NCBI GenBank assembly: GCA_037349315.1
Contig: JBAIAC010000042.1
Location: 806,001-870,000, forward strand
Direction of reading: 5' to 3'
Length of the DNA: 64,000 nt
From: Chelydra serpentina
Taxonomy: Eukaryota; Chordata; Testudines; Chelydridae
The notes below the pieces were generated by a model. That model was given only the letters and a program-made list of their open reading frames with translations, did not search any database and had not been told where the DNA came from. Below are positions 21,700 to 33,500 of this stretch, one piece after another. How positions within the stretch are numbered: position 1 is the stretch's first letter; each line of letters starts with the position of its first letter. Made by a program: the position numbers and the translations under genes.

Positions 21700-23684
21700 T
21701 CCCTTGCAAACAAAGGCTTGCTCAGGGGAAAAAGCAGCTTACAAGAAGTGGAAGATTGGACAAATGACCAGGGAGGAGTATAAAAATATTGTTCAGGCAT
21801 GCAGGAGTGAAATTAGGAAGGCCAAATCACACTTGGAGTTGCAGCTAGCTGGAGATGTTAGGAGTAACAAGAAGGGTTTCTTCAGGTATGTTAGCAACAA
21901 GAAGAAAGTCAAGGAACGTGTGGGCCCCTTGCTGAATGAGGGAGGGAACCTTGTGACAGAGGATGTGGAGAAAGCTAGTGTACTCAATGCTTTTTTTGCC
22001 TCTGTCTTCACAGACAAGGGCAGCTCCCAGATGGCTGCACTCCGCAGCACGGTATGGGGAGGAGGTGACCAGCCCTCTGTGGAGAAAGAAGTAGTTCGGG
22101 ACTATTTAGAAAAGCTGGACGAACACAAGTCCTTGGGGCCGGATGCACTGCATCCGAGGGTGCTAAAGGAGTTGGCCGATGTAATTGCAGAGCCATTGGC
22201 CATTATCTTTGACAAATCATGGCAATCGGGGGAGGTCCCGGATGACTGGAAAAAAGCTAATGTAGTGCCCATCTTTAAAAAAGGGAAGAAGGAAGATCCG
22301 GGGAACTACAGGCCAGTCAGTCTCACCTCAATCCCTGGAAAAATCATGGAACAGGTCCTCAAGGAATCAATTTTGAATCACTTAAAGGAGGGGAAAGTGA
22401 TCAGGAACAGTCAGCATGGATTCACCAAGGGCAAGTCATGCCTGACTAACCTAATTGCCTTCTATGATGAGATAACTGGCTCTGTGGATGAGGGGAAAGC
22501 AGTGGATGTGCTATTTCTTGACTTTAGCAAAGCTTTTGATACAGTCTCGCACAGCGTTCTTGCCAGCAAGTTAAAGAAGTATGGGCTGGATGAATGGACG
22601 GTAAGGTGGATAGAAAACTGGCTGGATGGTCGTGCTCAACGGGTAGTGATCAATGGCTCCATGTCTAGTTGGCAGCCGGTATCAAGTGGAGTGCCCCAAG
22701 GGTCGGTGCTGGGGCCGGTTTTGTTCAATATCTTCATCAACGATCTGGAGGATGGTGTGGACTGCACCCTTAGCAAGTTTGCAGATGACACTAAACTGGG
22801 AGGAGTGGTTGATACGCTGGAGGGTAGGGATAGGATACAGAGGGACCTAGACAAATTAGAGGATTGGGCCAAAAGAAATCTGATGAGGTTCAACAAGGAC
22901 AAGTGCAGAGTCCTGCACTTAGGACGGAAGAATCCCATGCACTGCTACAGACTAGGGACCGAATGGCTGGGCAGCAGTTCTGCAGAAAAGGACCTAGGGG
23001 TTACAGTGGACGAAAAGCTGAATATGAGTCAACAGTGTGCCCTTGTTGCCAAGAAGGCTAACGGCATTTTGGGCTGTATAAGTAGGGGCATTTCCAGCAG
23101 ATCGAGGGACGTGATTATTCCCCTCTATTCGGCACTGGTGAGGCCTCATTTGGAGTACTGTGTCCAGTTTTGGGCCCCACACTACAAGAAGGATGTGGAT
23201 AAATTGGAAAGAGTCCAACGGAGGGCAACAAAAATGATTAGGGGGCTGGAGCACATGACGTATGAGGAGAGGCTGAGGGAACTGAGATTGTTTAGCCTGC
23301 AGAAGAGAAGAGTGAGGGGGGATTTGATAGCTGCTTTCAACTACCTAAAAGGGGGTTCCAAAGAGGATGGATCTAGACTGTTCTCAGTGGTAGAAGATGA
23401 CAGAACAAGGAGTAATGGTCTCAAGTTGCAGAGGGGGAGGTTTAGGTTGGATATTAGGAAAAACCTTTTCACTAGTAGGGTGGTGAAGCACTGGAATGGG
23501 TTACCTAGGGAGGTGGTGGAATCTCCTTCCTTAGAGGTTTTTAAGGTCAGGCTTGACAAAGCCCTGGCTGGGATGATCTAGTTGGGGTTGGTCCTGCTTT
23601 GAGCAGGGGGTTGGACTAGATGACCTCCTGAGGTCCCTTCCAACCATGAGATTCTATGATTCTATGATTCTATGATTCTATGAA
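21700..23684 (+). mobile_element. CR1 LINE, 5'-truncated, with intact 3' end
   Basis: A 2-kb CR1 retrotransposon. It starts inside ORF2 (no endonuclease domain), contains an unbroken reverse-transcriptase frame to 23581, then a short 3' UTR (GGACTAGATGACCTCCTGAG) and the diagnostic CR1 tail of four ATTCTATG octamers at about 23651-23684. The frame is open throughout, so the copy is probably recent relative to the many degraded CR1 pieces here. Confidence 0.93.
21704..23581 (+). CDS. CR1 ORF2 fragment: reverse transcriptase
   Basis: The open frame covers about 625 codons. Its first codon is TTG and marks only where the open frame enters the element, not a real start. RT blocks are visible: [14 protein letters not shown] at about residue 268, [19 protein letters not shown] at about 328, and the catalytic FADDTKLGG at about 358. 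The C-terminal region carries the [20 protein letters not shown] segment typical of CR1 proteins. A full CR1 ORF2 also has an N-terminal apurinic endonuclease, missing here through 5' truncation. No internal stop or frameshift was seen. Confidence 0.92.
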   Translation: MQTKACSGEKAAYKKWKIGQMTREEYKNIVQACRSEIRKAKSHLELQLAGDVRSNKKGFFRYVSNKKKVKERVGPLLNEGGNLVTEDVEKASVLNAFFASVFTDKGSSQMAALRSTVWGGGDQPSVEKEVVRDYLEKLDEHKSLGPDALHPRVLKELADVIAEPLAIIFDKSWQSGEVPDDWKKANVVPIFKKGKKEDPGNYRPVSLTSIPGKIMEQVLKESILNHLKEGKVIRNSQHGFTKGKSCLTNLIAFYDEITGSVDEGKAVDVLFLDFSKAFDTVSHSVLASKLKKYGLDEWTVRWIENWLDGRAQRVVINGSMSSWQPVSSGVPQGSVLGPVLFNIFINDLEDGVDCTLSKFADDTKLGGVVDTLEGRDRIQRDLDKLEDWAKRNLMRFNKDKCRVLHLGRKNPMHCYRLGTEWLGSSSAEKDLGVTVDEKLNMSQQCALVAKKANGILGCISRGISSRSRDVIIPLYSALVRPHLEYCVQFWAPHYKKDVDKLERVQRRATKMIRGLEHMTYEERLRELRLFSLQKRRVRGDLIAAFNYLKGGSKEDGSRLFSVVEDDRTRSNGLKLQRGRFRLDIRKNLFTSRVVKHWNGLPREVVESPSLEVFKVRLDKALAGMI

Positions 23685-25401
23685 TTTGAAAAGCACATTT
23701 CCATATGGAAAGTTGGTGTTTATTAGTATTATAAATAACCTTTAAAGCCATATCTACACTCAGATTTCCAATTGTGTTTTAACAAATTTGAACCATCTTA
23801 TGTTAAGTGGAGCTAGACAAATAATGGATTTTTCAGTTTTGCTGGCAATTCCAAAAATCTAGGAGGAAAAACATTGGTCTCAGGTCAAACCAAAAATGAA
23901 ATGTCAACAAATCAAAAAGTCTTATGGGGCCAGATCCCTACCTGGTGTATCTTAGCTCTATTGCAACAAAATTCCATAGGGTGGGCTTTCTACTCTGATC
24001 TGCAACACGGTCATGTTAGAGAGTTTCACTTGCAGAGTCTATCACCGCAAAGCAGAAAGTGGGTAGTGTGGGGAATTCTCCTTCCTCACTTTAATTGTGT
24101 CCCTGCTTTGTCATTGATTTCAGAAGAGGTTTATGAGGCTACATTGCAAACTTGACCAGCACCTCTGCCAGGCTGACCACTTATCACTTTTTACATTTTC
24201 AGTGCTGCAGTTTTTAAGCAGTGCCTGCCTTGCATATTTGCCTTGATAACAACAGTCACTCTGCTAATGCTGATGTGGCAGCCTAAACTGTCTACATTTG
24301 GGGAGTTACTAGAACAAAAATCAAAATCTCCTGGGCAGAAGGGTCACCAAGAAAGGTAAATGCGAAGGGAAGCTGGAGACAGCAGCACGGAGTTTGCAAA
24401 AGCAGCCAAATAACAGTTACGAATCACACAATGCAATGTCACTGCAGGCAAGAGTCTAACGTACACGTCTAGTCTTCGCTAGCTCAGTGCAATGAGACAC
24501 TGCAATGAACAAATATGGTCACTATGTCAGCTCGGGGAGTGGATCAGGAAGTGTTTATGTAACAGGGCTATTAGCATTCTGGCAACGCCCTTTGGTCTCT
24601 TTCCATATTCTTGATTCATAGGACTCTTCTCCCCACTGTGTGTGTGTGTGTATACAATACAGTACTTAGGTTGTTAGGGCCCTGATCTCAGTCGAGGCCT
24701 CTAGGTGGTACTATAAGACACTTGATAACAGAAACTAGCTCCGTACAGTTCCTTGCAGCCAGTCCGATACTGATTGCAGCCAGAAGATACAGGAAAGCAA
24801 TGTGCCCCACTTGCTACACAGATCAATCAGAGAATGGAGGAGAGACAGCCAAGGCTCTTACTAACCCTGCAGGCTCACAGACAAAAAACAGATCAGGTAA
24901 GTGAAGCTTCGCTGTCAGTAGACAAATGGAAGAATGATAAAGAATTATGGAAAGAATTGCTGTGTTTAGAAGCTTACCAATGCGCCTTTAATCGAAAGGT
25001 TCCCAGCATTCCGGTACTTCTGATAATTGTACTTTGATCAGTTGTACCAGAACGCTGTTCTCCTCCCAACAAAAGTACCAGAACTGGAGTGTTCTGGCAT
25101 GACTGGACCCTGTTCTTGTCTGATCCTATTTATTAACCATAATGTGGGAGGACAAGAAATAGCTGCATCAGTAGTGTGTCTCCTTCACACTTATTAGAAA
25201 ACAATGTACATCTCCAAACTAATTGTTATATAATATAACATTATAGCCTCATCCCTATGTACTCTGTGGCAAACTGGACTTAAAGTCTGCGTCAGTGTTC
25301 CTGGATTCTGTTGCATCTGGTGGAAATTCTCTGGTGGCATCAGGTAAATTAAAAACACGAGCTCTTATGAGATTAAATATGAAAAAGACAATGCAATCAG
25401 T
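23685..25401. other. Mostly unassigned DNA with two candidate exons
   Basis: This interval between the CR1 and a MITE shows no clear gene. Two plus-strand open segments with plausible splice sites (about 24209-24356 and 24773-24895) are described in the findings; the first contains a hydrophobic stretch. Neither is a recognised domain and their phases do not link to the lectin pseudogene. Confidence 0.3.
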
Positions 25402-25691
25402 CAATGGCAGATTAACGCATGGGCCCACGGGGCTGGAGGAGCACTTGCTCCCCGCTTGCTCCCCACCTTGGCCCTGGGGCCACGGCAGAGGCACAGAGCT
25501 TCTCCAGTCTCACGGCCACAGTGGGGGCACAGAAAGGAGCTAGTAGGGGGCGGGACCATGGGGAAAGGGATGTAATGGGGTGGTGCCATGGGCGGGGCCG
25601 CAGGTGGAAGGGGTGAGTGAGGCCATGGTTCTGGTGCCGGGGCCCCTCACTTGCTCCAGCCCAGGGCCCAGGAGACCTTAATCTGCCTCTG
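25402..25691. mobile_element. hAT-like MITE
   Basis: A 290-bp element. Ends CAATGGCAGATTAACGC and CTTAATCTGCCTCTG are inverted and GGGCCC-bearing inside. It is flanked by perfect 8-bp duplications CAATCAGT (25394-25401 and 25692-25699). No transposase. Confidence 0.85.
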
Positions 25692-25699
25692 CAATCAGT

Positions 25700-27854
25700 G
25701 CAGCATCCTCTGTGCTATTTAATCTGACAAGCTCTGGTCAATTTTTTTAAATAAAACTTTTATTGAAGTTTTTAGCAAATGTTTTAATTTAATGTTTTTC
25801 ATCTTGGGGAGGGCATTTCAAATCCTGCAAAATGAAAACAATTTCACAACTGTTGTGAAATTGTTCATTTTTCAATCAGCTCTAATTATAATAAATTAAT
25901 CTTATTTTACTCTGTTCTTACATTTTATGTATGTGTCACATTGTTATCTATAGGTTTCAGAGTTAACACCCCATAGTGATGAATTGGATAGTTGCTCTCT
26001 CTCTCTCTCAGAGCGGTTATTTCAGGCTTTCTGCAGACACAGGCAGATACTGCTGCATCAGTTGCACTCATGTCACCATTTCAAGCTGTTCTTTGCAACC
26101 ATGAGGACTAGAAACATGTATTTTTAAATTAAAGATCAGATTCTGTAGCACAGTTATGCAGCAAGGTATGAATCCTACAGCCATAGAATTGTAGAATACA
26201 CAGGGCTCTGGCTATAATGCACAATATTACATTCCCCAGGATTTACTAGCAAGTACAGTTCATAACAGATAGTGATTGCAAAACAATACTTGGACAACAA
26301 TCAGCACTTGAATGATTTTTAAAGATTTAGCCTGCATCCTCCCTACAAAGTTGATGGATTCCAGCCGGAGTTAAACCAGAGCCTAGATCCTAACCTATCC
26401 CCCAGCCAGGGCAGCCAGTGTGGGCTTAAATCACCTCCAAACACATGTCATTGTTTTTTCCTGTGTGGACAGGAGCTAAAACCTGGGGAAGAGCCTGGGT
26501 TAACAGTTTGGTGAAGACATACCCTTTGTATCAAGGGCGTGCTGCTGGCGGGTCCCATGAAAAATCACCCAAATTTGGGAAAGTTATAAGCCTTTGAAAA
26601 AATTCCATTCATACATGCTCAGTAGAGAGTTGTTAGAGGCTGGGATTTTGAGTGGCCTCCTGGCCTTAACTTTTGAGTGTTTGACTTTGCAAACTTAACA
26701 TTCTTTTCATGTCATTTTTTGTCTGTATTAGACTGTAGGTTCCTCTGGGAAATAACCAGGTCTTAATTCTTACCTGTAACACTCCATGCACACCTACATT
26801 CATATCTAACTAATCATAAGTGGGGCACGACAATAGAGATTTTCCTAGAACGTGTAAAATTGATAGAGGTTCAGAGGCATTTTCCATCCTGAATGGTCAC
26901 GTTTGCAGATAGGAAGGCCGGAGCCCTGGATGCAAAAATGCATGCCTCTGTCTGCACTTCCCATAACTGCGCATATAAATAGGTTCTCAGCACCTGAGAT
27001 CGTCATTTCGATGCCTACCTAGCATTTAGCCATGCAGATATCTCACGTGAAGTCTACATGTGATTTCAGGCCACCCCATAGCAGCCTCTGCTGGCCAAAC
27101 AGCACTTCTGGCCTCAGTTTCCCTCCCCAAGGTGGGTGTCCTTAGTTTTCCAGACACCGGTCAGTGCTGGAAATATGGCTGGTCCCTCCGGCTAAGTGAC
27201 AAACAAACATAGCCCCCTTCCAGGGTAACAAAAGTCCAGCTAAAAGTCCCACCCTCCAGGGTGAGTTCCCAGTTCCTTCTGGGTTTCCTTTCTGTCTCTC
27301 TGGGATGGAGCACTTGCCCCCCCACCCCCCAGGCTGGGGGAACTGCCTCCTGCAGACCCTGGCTCAGAGCCTTCAACAGGCACCTACCCACTCTCTGTGG
27401 TTCCACTATCGATTGATTTCCTTCAGCCCCCTTAGTCCCACCCCCTCAGGCTGGGAAGCACAGAATTATTTATGGTACAGATCAGGTGAGCCCCGTCTCT
27501 CCTTAAAGGCCCCCTGTGACGATGTTATTCCTCAGTATTGGCATGCCCGTTTCATAAAACCCCGCCATCAGCCTGAGGTTCTTGTGTCTGATTTCCAGCT
27601 TCCAGGTACGTTGCATGTTAAGCCGCTCACCTCCATTGCTTGCTAATGGGCTATGGTGGAATTTATATTGGGAATCTGGGGCCTGACTTTGCTCCCATTG
27701 AGATCCACAGCAAAGCTCCTGTAGCCTTTCATGATGCAGGATCAAAGCTTCGTGGCAGAACTAATCTGGTTAAACTCCGGTGTCAATCTTATATCTAACA
27801 ATATGAGCACTCAGCTGCAGGTGGGGTATTCGAACCTGCCAATAGCACAATCCG
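25700..27854. other. No recognisable gene
   Basis: AT-rich sequence similar to the self-complementary family occurs near 25740-25890, a short TC-repeat near 26000, and an old repeat trace near 26730. I looked here for the missing transmembrane and cytoplasmic exons of the CLEC2-like pseudogene and did not find them. Confidence 0.4.
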
Positions 27855-28438
27855 AGTAAAATACAGAGAAGGGAAATAAAAATGATCAGGGATATGGAGC
27901 AGCTTCCGTATGAGGAGAGATTAACGAGACTGGGACTATATAGCTTAGAAAAGAGATGATTTAAGAGAGATGATAGAGGTCTATAAAATCATGAATGGCC
28001 TGGAGCAAGTGAGTAGGGAAGTGTTATTTACCCCTTCACATAACACACGCACTAGGGGGTCACCCAATGAATTAACAGGCAGCAGGTTTAAAACAAACAA
28101 AAGGAAGTACTTCTTCACCCAATGCAGTCAACCTGTGGAACTCATTGCCAGGGGATGTTGTGAAGGCCAAAAGTATAACCGGGTTCAAACAAGAACTAGA
28201 TAAATTCAAGGAGGATGGGTCCATCAATGGCTATTAGCCAACAGGGTCAGGGATGCATCCCCATGCTATAGGTGTCCCTAAACCTCCAACTGCTAGAAGC
28301 CGGTATGGTTCACTCGATAATTGCCCTGTTCTGTTCATTCCCTCTGAAGCATATGGCAGCAGCCACTGTCAGAGGCAGGACACTGGGCTAGATGGATCAT
28401 CGCTCTGACCCAGTATGGCCGTTCTTATGTTCTTGTCA
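27855..28438 (+). mobile_element. CR1-type LINE 3' fragment
   Basis: Plus-strand sequence resembling the C-terminus of a CR1 RT ORF (ATGAGGAGAGATTAACGAGAC; ATCATGAATGGCCTGGAGC; TTCTTCACCCAATG) followed by a 3' UTR ending CCAGTATGGCCGTTCTTATG. It is a different, older subfamily from the copy at 21.7 kb and lacks the ATTCTATG tail. Confidence 0.75.
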
Positions 28439-28630
28439 GTCACGCAAGTGTAGACCCCGCACACAATCTTTGGGCCACTTACATCCTATTTTGAGAATTT
28501 AAGTGGGTGGGGGGTATAATCGTTGTACGCAGGCGCTCAGGCCAGGGTGGAATATCACTCGTTTGCCTCTGAATCCCGTACAGAGAGGGGAAGGGGGAAA
28601 TCCTCACAGTTGTGTTAATTTTGTTTTCAG

Positions 28631-28821
28631 TGGTTAGCGGTAGGCCCTGCCCAAACCATGCTGCTCCCTCATGTCCAGGCGTTTGGATCGGGTCCCAAGG
28701 GAGAACATACCCATGGAAATGCTTCTACTTCTCACAGGTCGATGGGGATTGGAACTCCAGCCAGAACAACTGCTCTTCGTTCGGTGCCTCCCTGGCTACA
28801 GTTGACACCCAGGAGGAAAAG
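28631..28821 (+). pseudogene. Pseudogene exon CTLD1
   Basis: Acceptor TTGTTTTCAG ends at 28630; donor is AAG/GTGAGA at 28822. The 191 bp run phase 1 to phase 0, as in the intact paralogue (179 bp). It retains the CPN..CPGVWIG start and the NNCSSFGASLATVDTQEEK end, with an extra RTYPW-like insertion before the third Cys. Confidence 0.88.
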
Positions 28822-29510
28822 GTGAGAAACTCTGCGATCCCAATAGTCTGGGCTTGGCAACAGCTAGGTAATGATTGTGGAGACGCTGCGCGGAACTCTG
28901 TAGTTAAATCTGAGGAATATTTTATGCTAGGGCTCAGCTACTCTAGAACAAGGAGATGCCTCAGTACCAGGTCTCATGATGAGAAGCCAAAATAAGGCCC
29001 TGATCCTACAGTGAGCTTCAGGCAGATAGATACCTGTACTCACAGAGGCAGGGGGCTGCCCAAGCTGAGTCTATTCTAGTCCAGTCTATAGAGGTTCTTA
29101 CGGTGCACTCATCGCTGATGGGCTTAATAATATTCTTATTCGTATATTCTTAATAATATAATAATAGCCTTTTTTTGCCCACAGCATCACCCTGTTGACT
29201 CATTTCAATTTGTGATCCCCCTTTAGCCCCTTATGGGGTCAGGGCCTAAATGTATATTTTTTCAATGAGCACATCTGGGGAGAATTGGCATGTTAAAATT
29301 CTTCACGTGGTCTTAAGTTCCAAGTATGAAAAAAGCTGTTGGGTTTTTTCCCCCAATCTTTGATATGTGTTATTGCATAGGCTGGTCTTGTGAACCAGTT
29401 ACAGGTGTGGAATGTGATGCAGACATTTGTGTCTTTATTGCATCTTCTCCATTAGGGTCTCAGTAACACGTAATGCACAATTTTTGTTTTCACTTTTTTT
29501 TTTTTATAAG

Positions 29511-30252
29511 GAGTTTATGCTGCGCTATAAGGGACTGTAGTGGGGCGGCTCCCCCACTCCAGCAGAAAAAGGGTTAAAGTCAGCCCTGGGAGAAAGCTGC
29601 GGCTGAGAGCTGCTAAACTGGGCTGATTGGGGAAGGGGCCGCAGCTGGGCCACACCCCAATCAGGCCCAGCGGGCCTGTATAAAAAGGCTGTGAGCCAGA
29701 GGCCTGAAAAGAGTCTCTCTCCAGGCTGGGAGAGCCTGGCTGCCTACAGAAAGGGTACTGGGAGTGAAGCAGGGCTGGGGAAAGCCAGAGGAGCAGGAGA
29801 ACTCCAGGCTGGCAACTCCCCAGGCTGCAGGGCCTGGTCTGAGGTACTGGGAGGCAGAGGAAGGCAGCAGGTCCAAGCCCCCTTGCCTATGATGAGTGGC
29901 TTTTACACTGCTGACCAGCAGTAGCCCAGACTGAGGCAAGGTTGGGATAAGCGGGTTGGGGATTTCCCAGAGAAGGGAGACCCATAGAGACTGTTGGGGG
30001 TACTGCCAGGGGGCAGCACCCCAGTCCAAGGGGCACCAGGATCTGGGAGGGACACGGTGGGCCAGCAACAAGCGGGACATCAGCCTGCAGAGGGTGCTCT
30101 GGGCTGGTAGAAGAGCTAATAAACCAGCAGGAGGCGCCGCAGGGGTGAGTCTGTGCCTGCTTACAGGGATGCTCAGAAACCTGGATTGGCCTTACCAGGG
30201 AACAAGCAGACAAGCCCTGGAAATGGGTAAATGGCACCCCATTCAACGACCT
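29511..30252 (+). pseudogene. Pseudogene exon CTLD2, split by an LTR
   Basis: The exon begins after TTTTTATAAG with EFMLRYKG (29511-29534), is interrupted from 29536 to 30165, and resumes at 30171 with SETWIGLTREQ to the donor CT/GTAAGT at 30253. Without the insert and one duplicate the exon is 107 bp and phase-correct. The LTR introduces a stop almost immediately (TAG at 29538-29540). Confidence 0.88.
29536..30165 (+). mobile_element. Solo LTR inserted in a lectin exon
   Basis: A 630-bp element beginning TGTAGTGGGGCGG and ending TGCTTACA, so with TG...CA termini. It is flanked by GGGAC (29531-29535) and GGGAT (30166-30170), a near-perfect 5-bp duplication. A TATAAAAAGG box lies at about 29679 and AATAAA at 30118-30123, giving plus orientation. 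No internal genes remain, which fits LTR-LTR recombination of an endogenous LTR element. Confidence 0.8.
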
Positions 30253-30540
30253 GTAAGTCCCTTTTTTTGCACTCCATTTCTATCATGGTGACTAATGTGC
30301 AGGGAAGTATTCTCAGCTGGTGTGCATTGGAGTAACTCCATTGACTTCTTCAACTTAAGTGGAGCTGTACGGCTTACGGCCAGCCGGGAATCTGCCCCAC
30401 TGACTCCAGCGGGGTTGTTTGTTTTTTCAATCCCATGGCCTTTGTGTTGCAGGTTTCCAATAAGAGGAGGAGGTGAAGGCGCGTATCTGAATGACGACAA
30501 AGGTATCAGCAGCTCAATATGTAGCACAGGGAGATGCTAG

Positions 30541-33500
30541 GTCTGTAGCCGGCCAACCTGCTGCACAAAGCCAAGGCAAAAGGCAATGCAAGGCCTTCTG
30601 AATGAGGGAGAATGATTCATTGTCACTTGGCTTTCTGAACTGGAGATACTGACCACTGTCGACTCACTGAGGACTAGTCCAAACCTGTGTTTCGATGGAA
30701 AATTGGGCTGGGAAATGGGAGATGTAATTCTCATAGATTCTGAGGCCAGAAGGGATCACTGTGATCCCTTCTCCTAGATGGGAGAATGCGGTGCATTGTC
30801 GGAGACGTAGTCTGACCAAGGGGCCTGGCATGTAGAGGAGAACGGGAGCAAGAGGAAACAGAACTACATCTCCCATGAGGTACCGCAGCAGCATTTCCAA
30901 ATCAAAATATTTCAGTTTTGGCTAAAAAAAATTTAGTTTTCTAAACAAAACTCCTCCCCTATATTCTGACCAGCTCTGATCTCAACTAATGTTCCAAAGT
31001 GTCAGCATTAGGGCCTTCAGTAACCTAAAAGTTGTTTTTCTGAATATTAATATATTTTTCCATTTGACCAGCTACAAAAACCATCAAAGAAAAAACTATG
31101 TTCTTCCCTTCCTCTTGAAGCAATACCTCTCCTCCCCGGGTTCTCAACCTGGATGTGGCAAACAAGCTGTTACCAAAGGCCTTCAATCACTCTGCCTTTC
31201 CTGTAGTGTTAAATGAGAAGTCGGTCTTGATGTGGAAAAGGTTGACACCCCTTGATCTACCCACTGCACAAACCATTCACGAACGGGCATTATTATCTTA
31301 TTCAATAAAGAAAATGGGAGAGACTTTGTGTATTGGACCTTATTCGCCAAGATGTGAGAGGTAGCTGTGGTTAGGTGACTAATATAGCTATAAGCCACCG
31401 AAGGATATGCACTGGTAGGCTATTGGACTGTCCTTTTACGGGCCTCGTTCTCCATTATTAGAATCATCACGAGTCATTGTGTATTCTGGCTGTGCATAGA
31501 GGCCTCAGTTGAGATCAGGGCCCCGTTGTGTCGATTGTTGCGCAGACACGCAGCGAGAGACAGGCCCTGCCCAAAAGAACTTGAAATCTAAATATACAAA
31601 GGGAGTATTGTTATCCCCCTTTTACGGGGATAATGGATGGAGACAATGGAGATCTCAGACAGGGAACAGCCAGACAAGTGGATTTGCTGCCTCCTGACAG
31701 CTGTAGAGCTGATCTTCCAGGGGAGATCTGTGGGTCTAAACGACCGCGCAGGGCACCTCGGAGACTGGTTGAACATTGTTAGTAAGCGTGTGTTGTGTTT
31801 GTGTTGGGTTTTTCTAGGTGGTGTTAAGTTTTGCTTAGAAGGAGAGATGTAGTACTGGGAGGGAGGGGCTGTGCCTGTAAGGGCTGAGCTTCCCAGACAG
31901 AGAGTCTCTGTGGGGCCATGGGAACCTCTTGTAGGTGGTGTTTTGCACAGCCCGTTTGATTCAGACTGAGAATAAAGCAGAGCTGATGCAAGCAACTTAA
32001 GCTCTGTGCGATCTCTGACCAGCACAGGGACCATATACACAACCACATTGGGACGTGCAATGGCTCATCATCAAATGCAGGATTTCTGCTTCCATGTGTC
32101 CGGATGGCTGACCTGCGCCCTGCAAATACTCTTATCCTCGTGCCCTTCGCTTCTGCCTGATGCAAAGTTACAAATATCTGCTCCTCTCTGCTGTCTGCAA
32201 TCTATGGCCCCTGTTGCCTTCCCATCCTACCCTCAGTGACCCCTCTACAGCCCTGGTGCCATCAGTGGATTTGCACAGCTGGGACTCGCTGCAGTTTACT
32301 ACATAATTCCAAGGCCGATGCAGGAGCCTGAATTGATTCCAGCTCCCACTCCCAGAGCTGGGCTCACTCCGCAGGGAGGCGACGGCACTAACAAGTTATC
32401 TGAGTCTCTGTAGTCAGGAGATGGGACTTGGATACCTACAGGGAGCAGCTCTGCTGAGCGAAAAAGGACTGCTTTTATAGAGTCATTGCGCAGAGAGGAA
32501 TTTCCTCTAACGTGCCTAAGCCTGCTGCAGAAGCCGACTGTAGTAAAACAAATCCACTGGAGATGTAGGTAGCTGCACCCTTCTCGTTGTTCTTTCAGAC
32601 CAGTGCATAAGCCAGCCGTACTTAAGCTCATGCACAGAGATCAGAGTAGTTACAGGAAGGACTGAGCGCTGATAGCTGCTAATATCATCAGTAACACCTG
32701 TTGGTAGCTATGCCACCGAATTACCACAGGGCTCATTCATCAGAGAGTTTCCTGCTACAATCCATGAGTCAGTTTCTTATTCATACATTTGCCAAGACAT
32801 AAAATTGGTCTCTGTTACGTGGCTGTGAATCCTGATTGGTTGGTAATTGGGAACGTAGGACTGTCTAGTCCAGATCGGATCAGTGGCCCATGTACTCCAG
32901 AGGTCTCCAAAGAAATGGAACTCAGATCTTTGAATCCTGAGTGCCTTAACCAGAAAACCAGCATCCTCTTTCACCCTCAGGTTGTTTGAGGTTTGTTGAG
33001 ACTAGGATTTAAAGGTTTGGTCTTCTGCTTTCTGCCTGCATGACCAGAACCAGGGGAGAGGGTGAAGGGAAAGCCCTCTAATACACCACAATGGTTCTGC
33101 TTAACAGGAGACTGCGGCATGAGGGAGCCCTTCCTAAGCCGTCTCTGTCTCTGTCGTGGGAGCACAATTGACACCTTTCGAGCAGCAGAACAAAGATCAC
33201 ACAGGAAAGGAAGGCTAAAGATCAGTGACGACTCAGTCAACGTTTGTTACGCTGTTGAGGCTTCTGAAGTAGAGACTTTCCAGTAAAGGAGACAGGCCTC
33301 AAGCCAAATCATATAAAAACAGTGCACACTGCACAGTGCTGACAAGCTGAGGGTGAGTTTCCCCTCAGAGTAGAAAGGGGCAGTGCCTAATAAGAGGATT
33401 TTCTTGGTATGGTTAGTTTATTTACAGAAGGTACAAATGCCCATGCCCAGGACTTAGCAGCTATTCCTCAGCCTTGCTGATAAGCTGGCAACATACTAGC

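Larger units (their letters stand above)
28631..30540 (+). pseudogene. CLEC2-like C-type lectin pseudogene (CTLD exons 1-3)
   Basis: Three exons of a type-II NK-type lectin-like domain can be aligned with the intact gene at 51404-57087. CTLD1 is 28631-28821 (starts with VSGRPCPN, includes CFYFSQVDGDWNSSQNNCSS). CTLD2 is 29511-29535 plus 30171-30252 (EFMLRYKG, then TWIGLTREQADKPWKWVNG). CTLD3 is 30453-30540 (FPIRGGGEGAYLNDDKG). Splice sites and phases are conserved. Three lesions are visible: a 630-bp LTR inside CTLD2; the conserved Cys of the GEC motif replaced by Gly; and the Trp of the WIC motif replaced by TAG at 30538-30540. Upstream exons for the tail and membrane anchor were not found. 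It is therefore a dead paralogue of the CLEC2-like ligand family. Confidence 0.88.

Noticed and set aside
21704..21706. Position 21704 as a translation start for CR1
   Set aside because: The codon is TTG and the element is 5'-truncated, so this is only the edge of the open frame.
21087..21800. Minus-strand 237-codon frame
   Set aside because: GC-rich, no domain, and it runs into the antisense of the CR1 element.
28822..28995. Extension of the lectin CTLD1 frame past 28821
   Set aside because: AAG/GTGAGA is a clear donor, and the sequence beyond it does not continue the lectin fold.
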